From assembly GCA_046565765.1 (NCBI GenBank), contig JBKHXX010000026.1, positions 1 to 64,000 on the forward strand: a DNA stretch of 64,000 nucleotides. Reading direction: 5' to 3'. Source of the DNA: JBFMCT01 sp046565765 (lineage in GTDB: Bacteria; Actinomycetota; Acidimicrobiia; Acidimicrobiales; AC-14). Of the stretch, positions 1-10,779 are shown piece by piece. The stretch's first letter is position 1. Each line of letters starts with the position of its first letter. The notes under the pieces were generated by a model. The model was not told the DNA's origin, ran no database searches, and worked only from the letters and a program-made list of their open reading frames with translations. The translations under genes and the position numbers were made by a program.

Positions 1-3000
1 GCCATCTCGGGCGACACCGGCGCGGCCACCGCCCAGACGTCCTCCACCAACACGGGCGACACCGGCCACGCCCAGGCCGCCGCCACCTCCGGCCCCACCG
101 CCGCCTCGGGTGGTTCGGGCCGGTCGGGGGGCACGGGCGACGCCGACTCCGACGCCACCGTCTCCACCACCGGCGTGCTGGGCGCGGCCGTGGCCGCCGG
201 CGGTCCGGCCAGGTCGGGGGCGAGCGGGGCCACCGGGGCCACCGGCGACGCCACCGCCGGCGGGGACGCCACCGCCACCGCCGCTTCGGGGGCGGGCTCG
301 GTCGGTGACGCCCGCTCGGGCCGGTCGGGCGACGCCCTCAACCACCTGGGCCTGGCGGTGGTGGGCGGGGCCGGCGGTGCGGGCGGCACGGCGGCGGGCG
401 TCTCGGGCCCGGGCGGGGTGGCCGGCAGCTTCATGATCGCCGGCAACAGCGGGGCGGGCGGCACGGGCGGCAGCGCCACCGGCGGGGCCGGGGCCACGGG
501 CGGCACGGGCGGGCTCTCCATCGGCGGGCCGGCCGGGGCCGGCGGCGGGGGCGGGGCCACGGGCGACACCGTCGCCGTCGCCGCCGGCGTGCAGGACGTG
601 GCCGCCATCGGCGGCATCGGCGGCGCGGGCGGCGCCGGCGGCACGGGCGGGACGAGCACGGCCGGGGCGGGCGGCACGGGCGGCACCGGTGGCGCGGCTA
701 CGGGCGGCGCCGGCGGGGCGGCCGGCGCGGGCGGCTCCGCCACCGGCAACTCCCGGGCCACCGGCGGCGCCTCGGTCGGCACCGCCGACGCCGGCGGCGG
801 GGCGGGCGGCGACGCCTCGGCCGAGCCGCAGCTGACCGCCACCTCGGGCACGACCGGCTCGGCCACCGCCCAGTCCTCCACCACCAACCGGGGGAACACG
901 GGCGTCGCCGCCGCCACCGCCGACTCCCGCCCGGCCGCCGCCAGCGGCGGGTCGGGCGCCAGCGGCGGCACCGGCGACGCCTCCTCCGTCCCCTCGGCCG
1001 CCAACTCCGGCGTGCTGGGCGGGGCGGCTGCGATCTCGGGCGGGGCGGGCGGCACGACCGGTGCGGGCGCCGCCTCGGGCGGCTCGGGCGCCACCGGGGC
1101 CACCGGCTCGGCCGACGCCTCGGGCGACGCCACCGCCTCGGCCGGTTCGGGCGCCGAGGCCGTCTCCACCGCCCGCTCGGGCGACAGCGGCGACGCCGCC
1201 AACGAGGCCGACGCCCTGCTGGCGGCCGGCGGTGCGGGGGGTGCAGGCGGAACGGCCGTAGGCGCTTCGGGCGAGGGTGGGGCGGCCGCCAACGTCGCCG
1301 TGGCGGGCACCGGGGCCACCGGCGGCGCGGGCGGCGCGGCCGCCGCGGGCCCGGGCGGCACGGGCGGCGAGGGTGGCCTTTCGGTCGGCGGTCCCGGCGG
1401 CGACGGCGGCCTGGGCGGCGCCTCGGGCCCGGTCACCGCGGCGGGCGTGGCCGGCACGGGCCTGGCCGCCATCGGCGGCACGGGCGGGGCGGGCGGCCCG
1501 GGCGGCGGCGGGGGAGCGGCCTCCACCGGCGCAGGCGGGGCGGGCGGCGCCGGCGGCACGGCCCAGGGCGGCGCTGCCGGCGCGGGCGGGGCGGGCGGCC
1601 ACGCGTCGGGCAACCCCACGGCCCGGGGCGGGGATTCGGTGGCGACCGGTGCGGCCGGCGGCGGTGCAGGCGGCACCGGCTCCCTGGCCGTCACCCCGCT
1701 GGCCACGTCGGGCGGCACCGGCAACGCCACCGCCCAGTCCTCGTCGACCAACACCGGGGCGACGGGCACGGCCACCGCCGCGGCCACGTCGGCCCCCACC
1801 GCCGTCTCCGGGCGCTCCGGCGGCTCGGGCGCCACCGGCGACGCCTCGACCGGGCCCTCGGCCACCAACAGCGGCCTGCTGGGGGCGGCCGCCGCCCTCG
1901 GCGGCGACGCCACCTCGGGCCGGTCGGGCAACACGGGCGCCACCGGTCCCGCCACCTCCGAGGGCCGCAGCACGGCCACGTCGGCGTCGGGCGCGGGCTC
2001 GGTCGGCGACGCCTTCTCGGGCAACTCGGGCAACGCCGCCAACCGGGTCGGCGGTGCGGCCGCGGGCGGGGCGGGCGGCGCCGGCGGCACGGCTGCGGTG
2101 CTCGCCGGCGACGGCGGCGCAGCCGCCAACGTCTCGGTGGCGGGCACGGGCGGGGCCGGCGGCGCGGGCGGGCGGGCCGCGGGCGGCGCCGGGGGAGCGG
2201 GCGGGGCGGCCGGCATGGGGCTGGCCGGGCCGGGCGGGGCGGGCGGCACGGGCGGAGCGGCCGGCGCGGTCACCGCCGCGGGCGACGCCTTCGGGATCGT
2301 GGTGGCCATCGGCGGCACGGGCGGGGCCGGCGGCGCGGGGGGCACCGGTGGCAACGCCCAGTCGGGCAACGGCGGTGCGGGCGGGCTGGCGGGCATGGGC
2401 CTGGGGGGACGGGGCGGCGCGGGCGGCAGCGGCGGCACGGCCGGCGGGAGCCCGACCACCGCGGCCGGTTCGTCGGTGGCGACCGGGACGGCCGGCGGCG
2501 GCACGGGCGGCCTGGCCGCCTTCGGCGCCGCCCCGGTGGCGATCTCGGGCAACACCGGTGCGGCGACGGCCCAGTCCAGCGCGACCAACACCGGGGCGAC
2601 GGGCCACGCGGGGGCCAGCGCAGCTTCCGCCCCGGTGGCCGCCTCGGGCGACAGTGGCCGTTCCGGCGGCACCGGCGACGCCGACAGCGCGCCGTCGGCC
2701 GTGAACCGGGGGATCCTCGGCAACACCGTGGCCGCCGCCGGCGACGCCACCTCGGGCCAGTCGGGGGCCACCGGGGCGACCGGCGCCGCCACCGCCGACG
2801 GCGGGGCCCGCGCCGTGGCCGGATCGGGCGCGGCCGGCGACTCCCTCGCCACCTCGGGCGACTCCGGCACCGCCCTCAACCTGGTCGACGGCGTGGCCGC
2901 CGGCGGCGACGGCGGGGCGGGCGGCAACGCCATCGCCCTGGGCGGCGACGGTGGCGCGGCCTTCGGCGCGCTGATCTCCGGCGTGGGCGGCACGGGCGGG

Positions 3001-6000
3001 GCCGGGGGTGCGGGCGTGGGCGGCGACGGTGGTCCGGGCGGGGCCGGTGCCCTCGCCCTGGGCGGTCCCGGCGGTGCGGGCGGGGCCGGCGGCGCCACCG
3101 GCGACGTCCTGGCCGTCCCGGCCAACGCCATCGCGGTGGGCGGCACCGGCGGTGCGGGCGGGGCGGGCGGCGCCGGGGGCGCGGCCACGGCCGGGCCGGG
3201 CGGCGCAGGGGGAGCGGGCGGCACGGGCACGGGGGGCAACGGCGGGGCGGGCGGCAACGCCTCCGCCGGCGGCGGCACGGGGGGCACGGCCGGCGGTGCC
3301 ACCGTGACCCCGGGCGCCTCGGTGGTGGCCACCTCGGCCGACGGCGGGGCGGGCGGCGTGGGCGGCGTGGCCGCCCAGCCGGTCGCCACCTCCGGCAACA
3401 CCGGTGCGGCGACCGCCCAGTCCAGCGCCACGAACTCGGGAGCGACCGGCAACGCTGCCGGGCGCGCCGTGTCGAACCCGGTCGCCACCTCGGGCCACTC
3501 CGGCGGTTCGGGCGGCACGGGCGCGGCCACGACCTCCCCTTCCGCCGTCGAGAACGGCGTGCTGGGGGCGTCGGCCGCCGTCTCCGGCGGCGCCACCTCG
3601 GGCAACTCGGGGGCCACCGGCGCCACCGGCCCGGCCTCGGCCACGGGCGACGCCTCGAGCGCCGCCGGTTCGGGCGCCATGGCCAACGCGGAGGGCCGGT
3701 CCGGCGACACCGGCGACGCCTTCAACCTCGACACGCTCCTGGCCGCAGGCGGCACCGGCGGGGCCGGCGGCAACGCCGTGGCCGTCGGCGGCGCGGGCGG
3801 CTCGGCCCTGGCCCCGGTGATCGGCGGCGGGGCGGCCGGCGCGGCCGGCGCGGGCGCGGGCGGTGCCGGCGGCACCGGCACGGGCGGCACTGGCGCAGCC
3901 GGCGGCGCCGGGACCTTCGCCTTCGGCGGCACCGGCGGGGCGGGCGGCCCCGGCGGCACCGCCGCCGCAGGAGGCACCCCGGGCACCACCGGTGCGGCAG
4001 GCGCCACCGGCGCTCCCGCCTCGGGCGGCGCCGCGGGCGCAGGCGGCGGCAGCGGCACGGGCACGGGCGGCGCCATCGGCACGGGTGGAGCCGGCTCGGG
4101 CACGGGCACGGGCGCCACCGGCACGGTCACCGCCGCCGGCGGCTCGAGCGTGGCCACCGGCTCGGCCAACGGGGGCGCGGGCGGCGGGGCCACCGTCCAG
4201 TCCCACCCCACCGCCACCACCGGCAACTCGGGGGCGGCCAGCGGCCGGGCCAGCTCCACCAATACCGGCGACACCGGCGACGCCACGTCCGCCGCCGTCT
4301 CCACCCCCGCGGCCACCAGCGGCGACTCGGGCGACTCGGGCGACTCGGGCGACGCCGAAGCCTCGGCCGCGGCGGTCAACACCGGCGACGTGGGCGTGGT
4401 GCTGGCCGCCTCCCTCGACGCCGCGTCGGGCGACACCGGCGGTTCGGGCGCCACCGGGCGCGCCTCGGCCGAGGGCCGGGCCGACAGCGTGGCCGGCTCC
4501 GGCTCGGTGGCCGACGGCGACGCCACGTCGGGCGACACGGGCATCGCCGCCAACGCCACCACCGCCGCCTCGGCGGGCGGCAACGGCGGCGCCGGCGGCA
4601 CCGCCATCCCGGTGGCCGGCGACGGCGGCGACGCCGCCACCGTGGCCATCGGGGGCGCGGGCGCCACCATCACCGCCTCCGCCACCGGCGGTTCCTCGAT
4701 TGCCACCGGCTCGGCCGACGGCGGGGCCGGCGGCGTGGGCGGCGCCCTCACTGCGCCCCGCGCCACCACCGGCGCCACCGGGGCGGCCGACGCCGCGGCC
4801 TCCTCCACCAATGGGGCGTTCGGCCACGCAGGCGGGTCGGGCGCCACCGGCGACGCCACCTCCACCGCCACCTCCGCCCCCACCGCCACCAGCGGCGACT
4901 CGGGCCGCACCGGCGACTCGGGCGGGGCCCTCACCGACGGCTCGGCCGTCAACGTCGCCCCCCTGGGCGCGTCGGCCGCCGTCGGCGGCACGGCCGCCTC
5001 GGGCCGCACCGGCAACTCGGGCGCCACCGGCGCCGCCTCGGTCGAGGGCGGGGCCGACTCGGCCGCCGCCTCAGGCTCGATGGCCGGCGCCGATGCCGAC
5101 ACCGGCGACTCGGGCGACGCCCTCAACCTGATCGACGCCGCCGCCGTGGGCGGCAACGGCGGCGCGGGAGGCACGGCCGTCCCCGTCGCCGGTGACGGCG
5201 GCGACGCCGCCAACGTGGTCGTGGCCGGCAACGCGGCCACCGTCGCCGCCACCGCCACCGGCGGGAGCTCGCTGGCCGACGGCACGGCCGACGGGGCCGC
5301 CGCCGGCATCGCCGCCCTGAGCGCCGCTCCGGTGGCCACCACCGGCGCCACCGGCACCGCCACGTCCCAGTCCTCGTCCACCAACTCGGGCGACACCGGC
5401 AACGCCGCCAGCGCGGCCTCCAGCGGGGGCGCGGCCCGCTCGGGCGACTCCGGCCGCACCGGCGACTCGGGCGACGCCGAGGCCAACGCCGCGGCCACCA
5501 ACGTGGCCGTGCTGGGCACCACCCTGGCCGCCCTGGGCAGCGCCGCCTCGGGCGCCACCGGCAGCTCGGGCGGCACCGGCAACGCCAGCGCCACCGGGGG
5601 CTCGGCCGCCTCCGGCAACTCCGGTGCCACCGGCGCCAGCGGCAACGCCACCGCCTCGCCGGCATCCGTCAACACCGCCCCGGCGGGAGCCGCGGCGGCC
5701 GTCGGCGGCAGCGCCACCAGCGGCAGCTCGGGCGGGTCGGGCGCCACCGGCAACGCCCTCGCCAACGGCGGCTCGTCGGTGGCCCGGGCCGGTTCGGGCT
5801 CGGCCTCCTCCTCCGACGCCACCTCGGGCGACACCGGCGACGCCACCAACGGCCTCGGCCTGGCCGCGGCCGGCGGCGCGGGGGCCGACGGCGGCACGTC
5901 CGCCCCCCTCTCTGGCGACGGCGGCCTGGCCGCCAACGTGATCGTGGCCGGCGACTCGTCGACCGTGCGGGCCACCGCCACCGGCGGCTCCAGCGTGGCG

Positions 6001-9000
6001 GCGGGCGGCGTGGCCGGCTCGGGCGGCGGGGGCCTGGCCGCCAACGTGGTGCTCGCGGGCACCGCCAGCTCGGTGGCCGCCACCGCCGCGGGCGGGCCGT
6101 CGGTCGCCTCCTCCACCGGCGCCGCCGGCGCGGGCGGGTCGTCCACCCTCGAGGCCAGCCCGGTGGCCACCACCGGCGCCACCGGCAACGCCACCTCCCA
6201 GTCGTCGTCGACCAACTCGGGCGACACCGGTGACGCCGCCGCCGCCGCCGCCGTGCACGGCTCGGCGTCCTCCGGCGACTCGGGCGCCAGCGGCGACACC
6301 GGCGACGCCACCTCCTTCCCCAGCGCGGTGAACACCCCGGCCGCCCTGGGCGGCGCCGTCAGCGTCGGCGGCGACGCCCGTTCGGGGAGCTCGGGGGCGT
6401 CGGGTGCCACCGGAGCGGCCTCGGTCGAGACGGAGGCGGAGGCTACCGCCACGTCGGGCGCAGGAGCCACGTCCACCGCCGGAACGGGCGACTCGGGCGA
6501 CGCCGCCAACGACCTCGACGTCGTCGCGGCCGGCGGCGCGGGCGGCGAGGCGGGGGCCTCGGTGGCCGCCGCGGGCGGGGGCGGCGACGCCGCCAACGTG
6601 GTGATCGTGGGCGTGTCGCCCGCCACCGGCCCCACCGTGGCCCGGGGCGGGGCCTCGGTGTCGACCGCCCGGGCCGACGGGGGAGCGGGCGGCGCGGCCA
6701 AGGTCACCGCCGCACCGGTGGCCTCCACCGGCGCCACCGGCAACGCCACCTCGCAGTCGTCGTCCACCAACACCGGCGACACGGGCGCCGCCACCGCGTC
6801 GGCCACCGCCGACCCCACCGCCCGCTCGGGCAACTCGGGCGCCACCGGCGACACGGGGGCGGCCGAGGCCGGCCCCACCGCCACCAACTCGGCGGTCCTG
6901 GGCACGGCTGCGGCCGTGGGCGGCGGGGCCACCTCCGGCAACTCGGGCGGTTCGGGGGCGACCGGCGCGGCCTCGGCGTCGGCCACGGCCCGGGCCACGG
7001 CCGCGTCGGGCTCCATGGCCCTGTCCGACGCCGGCTCCGGCGACACCGGCGGCGCGACCAACGACCTGGCGGCGGTGGCCGCTGGCGGCCCCGGAGGCGC
7101 GGGTGGCGCCGCCCTCCCGCTCTCGGCCGGGGGCGGGGCCGCCAGCAACGTCGTCATCACCGCCGGGCCTGCGGGCTCGGCCACGGCCACCGGCGGCGGT
7201 TCGGTGGCCACCGGCTCGGCCGACGGGGGGACGGGCGGGGCGGCGTCCACGACCGCCCGCCCCAGCGCCACCTCGGGGCCGTCGGGTGCCAGCACGGCCC
7301 AGTCCTCCTCGACGAACTCCGGCGACACCGGCTCGGCCCGGGCCACCGCCTCGGCCAGCCCGTCGGCCCGCTCCGGCGACTCGGGCACGACGGGCGGCAC
7401 CGGCCCGGCCACGTCCGACACGACCGCCACCAACTCCGCCATCCTCGGCACCACGCTGGCGGTGGGCGGCGGGGCCACGTCCGGCGCCACCGGCCGCTCG
7501 GGCGACACCGGCGACGCCACCGCCACCGGTGAGGCCGGCGCCACCGCCGGCTCGGGCAGCGCGGCGGTCTCCACCTCGGGCTCGGGCGACACCGGGGCCG
7601 CCGCCAACGACCTCCTCGTGGCCTCGGCCGGCGGGGCGGGAGGAGCGGGCGGGGCGGCCGTCCCCGTGGCCGGGCCGGGCGGCGAGGCGGCCAACGCGGT
7701 CATCGCGGCCGTCACCGTCGGCGCCACCACCGCCACCGGCGGGCCGGCCGTGGCCACCGGCTCGGCCAACGGCGGAGTGGGCGGCACGTCCGCCGCCACC
7801 GTCGACTCGGCCGCCCGCTCGGGCGCCACCGGGGCCTCCACCGCCCAGTCCTCCTCGACGAACTCGGGCGACACCGGCAACGCCGCCGCCACCTCCTCGG
7901 CCGGCCCCTCGGCCCGCTCCGGGAGCTCGGGCGCCACCGGGGCCTCGGGCCCGGCCGCCGCCGGCACCACCGCCACCGGCACCGGCACCCTCGGCACGTC
8001 GGCCGCCTTCGGCGGCAACGCCACCTCGGGCGCCACCGGCCGCTCGGGCGACACGGGCGACGCCACTGCCACCGGCGAGGCCGACGCCATGGCCGGGTCG
8101 GGCTCGATGGCGGTGTCCGACGCCGCGTCGGGCGACTCCGGCCCGGCCCTCAACACGGCCGACGTGGTCGCCGCCGGCGGGGCGGGAGGCGGGGGCGGCC
8201 TGGCCCTCCCGCTGGTGGCCCAGGGCGGCGGCGCCGTCAACACCGTCGTGGGGGTCGCGCTCGGGGCGGTGGTGGCCACCGGCGGACCGGCCGCCGCCAC
8301 CGGCGGGGCCGGCGGCGGCGCCGGCGGCGGCGCCACCGTCGAGGCGACCCTCGACGCCACCACCGGCGACACGGGCGACGTGCTGACCCAGTCCTCGTCC
8401 ACCAACTCGGGCGACACCGGCGACGCCGCCGCCGGGGCCGCCGCCAACCCCACCGCCGTCTCGGGGGCCTCGGGCCCGACGGGCCGCTCGGGCGAGGCCA
8501 CGGCCAACACCACCGCCGCCAACGCCGGCCTGCTGGGGACGGCCCTGGCCGTGGGCGGCGACGCCACCTCGGGCGACACCGGCGCATCCGGCCACACCGG
8601 CTCGGCCGAGGCCACCGGCGCCGCCTCGGCGGCCGCCGACAGCGGCTCGACGGCCCTGTCCACCGGCCGCTCGGGCGACTCCGGCACGGCCGCCAACGAA
8701 GCCCTGCTGGCCACCTTCGGCGGCCCGGGCGGCCCGGGCGGCGCGGCCGTCCCCATCGCCGGCGGAGGCGGCCCGGCCGTCAACGTCTTCATCGGGGCGG
8801 GCGGGGTCGTCGCCACCGGCGGGCCGGTGGTGGCCACCGGCTCGGCCAACGGCGGGGCGGGCGGGGCCTCGTCCACGACGGCGGCCCTGGGCGCCACCTC
8901 GGGCGGCTCGGGCTCGGTCACCGCCGCCACCTCCTCCACCAACTCGGGCGACACCGGGTCGGCGGCGGCCGCAGCCGAATCCAACCCCCTGGCCCGCTCC

Positions 9001-10779
9001 GCCGGCTCCGGCGCCAGCGGCCGCTCGGGCGGCGCCGCCTCGGCCCCCACCGCGGCCAACGCCGCCCTCCTCGGCCTGGCCGCAGCGGCGGCCGTCGGCG
9101 GCGACGTCACCTCGGGCGACACCGGCGACTCGGGCCACACCGGCGACGCCACCGCCTCGGGCACGGGCCGGGCCCGGGCCAACTCGGGCTCGACGGCCGG
9201 CGGCGACGCCACCTCGGGCGCCACCGGCGACGCCGCCAACGCCGCCGTCCTCGCCGGAGCGGGCGGCGCCGGGGGCGCCGGGGGAGCGGCCGTGCCCGTC
9301 GCCGGCCTGGGCGGCCCGGCCGTCAACACCCTCATCGGCGCGGGCGTGGCCATCGCCACCGGCGGACCGGCTGTCGCGACCGGCTCGGCCGGCGGCGGGG
9401 CCGGCGGGGCGGCCACCTCCGGGGTCACCTCGGACGCCACCTCGGGCGGCACCGGCGCCGCCGACGCGCAAGCCTCCTCGACCAACTCGGGCGACACGGG
9501 GGACGCCTCGGCCACGGCCCGGGCCAACCCCGCCTCCGCCTCGGGCGCCTCGGGCGCCACCGGCGACACGCCTCCGGTCTCCCAAGCGGTCCCCGCCACC
9601 ACCGGCACGGTCGTGGTGGGCGGGAACGTCACCTCCGGCTCCACCGGCGACACCGGCTCCACCGGGGCGTCCGCCGCCGACGCCACCGCCGACGCCGACG
9701 CCAACAGCGGCAGCTCGGGCGACGCCGACGCCGGGTCGGGCCCCTCGGGCCTCGCCGCCAACGACGTGCTGGCCGCCGCCCTCGGCGGCCCCGGCGGGGC
9801 GGCCGGGGCCGCCACCCCCGTCGCCGCGGCCGGCGGGCCTGCCGTCAACGTGCTGATCGGTGGAGGTGCCACGATCGCCACCGGCGGGGCCGCCCTCGCC
9901 ACCGGAGCGGCCACCGGCGGCACCGGCGGCGGCGGCGACCTCACTGCCGACGCCGACGCCGCCTCGGGCGGCTCGGGCGCCGCCGGGGCTTCCTCCTCCT
10001 CGACCAACTCGGGCGACACCGGCGACGCCACCTCGACCGCCGAGGCGAGCCCCCGCACCACGTCGGGCGCCACGTCCGAGCTGCCGGTCGCGGGCGCCGC
10101 CGACCCGCTTCCCACCACCCTCCCCACCGCCTCGCCGGCGGCGGCGGATGGCGCCTCGGGCGGCGCCTCGGGCGGCGGCTCGGGCGGCGGCTCGCGCGCC
10201 GCGACGGCTGCCGCAGGAGGCGGGAGCACGCTCGGCGGCGGCTCGGGCGGGTCGGCCTCGCCCACCGCGTCGGGTGGGGCCGAGGCCGATTCGACCTCGG
10301 TCGCGTCGGGCGACGCGACCGCTTCCAACACGTCGGCCGGGTCCGGTTCCAGCAGGGCGTCCAACAGGTCGGTGGCGTCGGGCGACGCGGTCGCCACGGA
10401 CGGCTCGGTGGCCTCCGGATGCGCCGTCGCGACGGCTGCGTCGACCGCCTCGGGAGGCTACTGCGAGCCCGTCGCGCAACCCTCGACCAGCACTTCATCC
10501 ACCCCATCAACCACTCCAACACCCCAGGTCAGCGCACCAACGGGGGGTCCAACAGGTGCCTCCGCGACCCGGGGGTCCCTGGCCGTGACGGGCATCGAGG
10601 GGGGATCACTTGCTACTGCCGCGGCAGCAAGTAGTCTCCTCGGATCAGCCCTCGCTGCCGGGGGTCGAGGCGGAAGACGACGACGACGACGACCTGCACC
10701 ATCCGGCGCGGAATCTCACGGCGGGACAGACCCGAAGGAATCGAGTTCGAGGAGCGAGGGCGATGAGACTGGCAGCTAG
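1..10779 (+). CDS. Giant LAVTG-anchored repetitive surface protein (5' end missing)
   Basis: The frame is open from the first base, so the start lies outside the window; 3592 codons are visible. The protein is made of long tandem units rich in Gly, Ala, Ser, Thr and Asp, each carrying a Q-S-S-[ST]-T-N-[ST]-G-D-T-G anchor and SGDSGDTGDA-like runs. The first units also hold GGAGG blocks that recall mycobacterial PGRS sequence. Near the C-terminus come a Gly/Ser linker (about 10155-10250), 12-residue SxASGDAxAxxx repeats and a Cys pair (C-x13-C, about 10420-10470). A sorting-type signal follows: LAVTG, a hydrophobic Ala/Leu segment and six Arg. The roughly 40-residue tail after the basic run is unusually long. 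I infer a wall-anchored structural, adhesive or matrix protein; no catalytic domain is visible. It overlaps the start of the next gene by 17 nt. Confidence 0.85.
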   Translation, partial: AISGDTGAATAQTSSTNTGDTGHAQAAATSGPTAASGGSGRSGGTGDADSDATVSTTGVLGAAVAAGGPARSGASGATGATGDATAGGDATATAASGAGSVGDARSGRSGDALNHLGLAVVGGAGGAGGTAAGVSGPGGVAGSFMIAGNSGAGGTGGSATGGAGATGGTGGLSIGGPAGAGGGGGATGDTVAVAAGVQDVAAIGGIGGAGGAGGTGGTSTAGAGGTGGTGGAATGGAGGAAGAGGSATGNSRATGGASVGTADAGGGAGGDASAEPQLTATSGTTGSATAQSSTTNRGNTGVAAATADSRPAAASGGSGASGGTGDASSVPSAANSGVLGGAAAISGGAGGTTGAGAASGGSGATGATGSADASGDATASAGSGAEAVSTARSGDSGDAANEADALLAAGGAGGAGGTAVGASGEGGAAANVAVAGTGATGGAGGAAAAGPGGTGGEGGLSVGGPGGDGGLGGASGPVTAAGVAGTGLAAIGGTGGAGGPGGGGGAASTGAGGAGGAGGTAQGGAAGAGGAGGHASGNPTARGGDSVATGAAGGGAGGTGSLAVTPLATSGGTGNATAQSSSTNTGATGTATAAATSAPTAVSGRSGGSGATGDASTGPSATNSGLLGAAAALGGDATSGRSGNTGATGPATSEGRSTATSASGAGSVGDAFSGNSGNAANRVGGAAAGGAGGAGGTAAVLAGDGGAAANVSVAGTGGAGGAGGRAAGGAGGAGGAAGMGLAGPGGAGGTGGAAGAVTAAGDAFGIVVAIGGTGGAGGAGGTGGNAQSGNGGAGGLAGMGLGGRGGAGGSGGTAGGSPTTAAGSSVATGTAGGGTGGLAAFGAAPVAISGNTGAATAQSSATNTGATGHAGASAASAPVAASGDSGRSGGTGDADSAPSAVNRGILGNTVAAAGDATSGQSGATGATGAATADGGARAVAGSGAAGDSLATSGDSGTALNLVDGVAAGGDGGAGGNAIALGGDGGAAFGALISGVGGTGGAGGAGVGGDGGPGGAGALALGGPGGAGGAGGATGDVLAVPANAIAVGGTGGAGGAGGAGGAATAGPGGAGGAGGTGTGGNGGAGGNASAGGGTGGTAGGATVTPGASVVATSADGGAGGVGGVAAQPVATSGNTGAATAQSSATNSGATGNAAGRAVSNPVATSGHSGGSGGTGAATTSPSAVENGVLGASAAVSGGATSGNSGATGATGPASATGDASSAAGSGAMANAEGRSGDTGDAFNLDTLLAAGGTGGAGGNAVAVGGAGGSALAPVIGGGAAGAAGAGAGGAGGTGTGGTGAAGGAGTFAFGGTGGAGGPGGTAAAGGTPGTTGAAGATGAPASGGAAGAGGGSGTGTGGAIGTGGAGSGTGTGATGTVTAAGGSSVATGSANGGAGGGATVQSHPTATTGNSGAASGRASSTNTGDTGDATSAAVSTPAATSGDSGDSGDSGDAEASAAAVNTGDVGVVLAASLDAASGDTGGSGATGRASAEGRADSVAGSGSVADGDATSGDTGIAANATTAASAGGNGGAGGTAIPVAGDGGDAATVAIGGAGATITASATGGSSIATGSADGGAGGVGGALTAPRATTGATGAADAAASSTNGAFGHAGGSGATGDATSTATSAPTATSGDSGRTGDSGGALTDGSAVNVAPLGASAAVGGTAASGRTGNSGATGAASVEGGADSAAASGSMAGADADTGDSGDALNLIDAAAVGGNGGAGGTAVPVAGDGGDAANVVVAGNAATVAATATGGSSLADGTADGAAAGIAALSAAPVATTGATGTATSQSSSTNSGDTGNAASAASSGGAARSGDSGRTGDSGDAEANAAATNVAVLGTTLAALGSAASGATGSSGGTGNASATGGSAASGNSGATGASGNATASPASVNTAPAGAAAAVGGSATSGSSGGSGATGNALANGGSSVARAGSGSASSSDATSGDTGDATNGLGLAAAGGAGADGGTSAPLSGDGGLAANVIVAGDSSTVRATATGGSSVAAGGVAGSGGGGLAANVVLAGTASSVAATAAGGPSVASSTGAAGAGGSSTLEASPVATTGATGNATSQSSSTNSGDTGDAAAAAAVHGSASSGDSGASGDTGDATSFPSAVNTPAALGGAVSVGGDARSGSSGASGATGAASVETEAEATATSGAGATSTAGTGDSGDAANDLDVVAAGGAGGEAGASVAAAGGGGDAANVVIVGVSPATGPTVARGGASVSTARADGGAGGAAKVTAAPVASTGATGNATSQSSSTNTGDTGAATASATADPTARSGNSGATGDTGAAEAGPTATNSAVLGTAAAVGGGATSGNSGGSGATGAASASATARATAASGSMALSDAGSGDTGGATNDLAAVAAGGPGGAGGAALPLSAGGGAASNVVITAGPAGSATATGGGSVATGSADGGTGGAASTTARPSATSGPSGASTAQSSSTNSGDTGSARATASASPSARSGDSGTTGGTGPATSDTTATNSAILGTTLAVGGGATSGATGRSGDTGDATATGEAGATAGSGSAAVSTSGSGDTGAAANDLLVASAGGAGGAGGAAVPVAGPGGEAANAVIAAVTVGATTATGGPAVATGSANGGVGGTSAATVDSAARSGATGASTAQSSSTNSGDTGNAAATSSAGPSARSGSSGATGASGPAAAGTTATGTGTLGTSAAFGGNATSGATGRSGDTGDATATGEADAMAGSGSMAVSDAASGDSGPALNTADVVAAGGAGGGGGLALPLVAQGGGAVNTVVGVALGAVVATGGPAAATGGAGGGAGGGATVEATLDATTGDTGDVLTQSSSTNSGDTGDAAAGAAANPTAVSGASGPTGRSGEATANTTAANAGLLGTALAVGGDATSGDTGASGHTGSAEATGAASAAADSGSTALSTGRSGDSGTAANEALLATFGGPGGPGGAAVPIAGGGGPAVNVFIGAGGVVATGGPVVATGSANGGAGGASSTTAALGATSGGSGSVTAATSSTNSGDTGSAAAAAESNPLARSAGSGASGRSGGAASAPTAANAALLGLAAAAAVGGDVTSGDTGDSGHTGDATASGTGRARANSGSTAGGDATSGATGDAANAAVLAGAGGAGGAGGAAVPVAGLGGPAVNTLIGAGVAIATGGPAVATGSAGGGAGGAATSGVTSDATSGGTGAADAQASSTNSGDTGDASATARANPASASGASGATGDTPPVSQAVPATTGTVVVGGNVTSGSTGDTGSTGASAADATADADANSGSSGDADAGSGPSGLAANDVLAAALGGPGGAAGAATPVAAAGGPAVNVLIGGGATIATGGAALATGAATGGTGGGGDLTADADAASGGSGAAGASSSSTNSGDTGDATSTAEASPRTTSGATSELPVAGAADPLPTTLPTASPAAADGASGGASGGGSGGGSRAATAAAGGGSTLGGGSGGSASPTASGGAEADSTSVASGDATASNTSAGSGSSRASNRSVASGDAVATDGSVASGCAVATAASTASGGYCEPVAQPSTSTSSTPSTTPTPQVSAPTGGPTGASATRGSLAVTGIEGGSLATAAAASSLLGSALAAGGRGGRRRRRRPAPSGAESHGGTDPKESSSRSEGDETGS
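34..10050 (+). repeat. Tandem in-frame protein-coding repeats, giant gene 1
   Basis: Sixteen copies of the (A/S/T)QSS(S/A)TN(S/T)GDTG anchor, some degenerate, start near 34, 871, 1735, 2572, 3418, 4249, 4798, 5368, 6199, 6754, 7300, 7846, 8389, 8929, 9469 and 9991. Spacing is 831-864 nt for the first five intervals and about 540-570 nt afterwards, apart from one 831-nt interval (5368-6199). All spacings are multiples of three. The units are diverged, not identical, so the array is old or under selection. Confidence 0.85.
10579..10593 (+). other. LAVTG sorting-type motif of giant protein 1
   Basis: Codons for L-A-V-T-G precede an Ala/Leu hydrophobic stretch and a GGRGGRRRRRR run. LAxTG is the pattern recognised by class E sortases of high-GC Gram-positive bacteria (established for streptomycetes). 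Use by a sortase here is inferred. Confidence 0.6.

Noticed and set aside
5071..10479. An 1802-codon minus-strand frame opposite giant gene 1
   Set aside because: Same codon-composition artefact; the plus-strand frame carries the conserved anchors.
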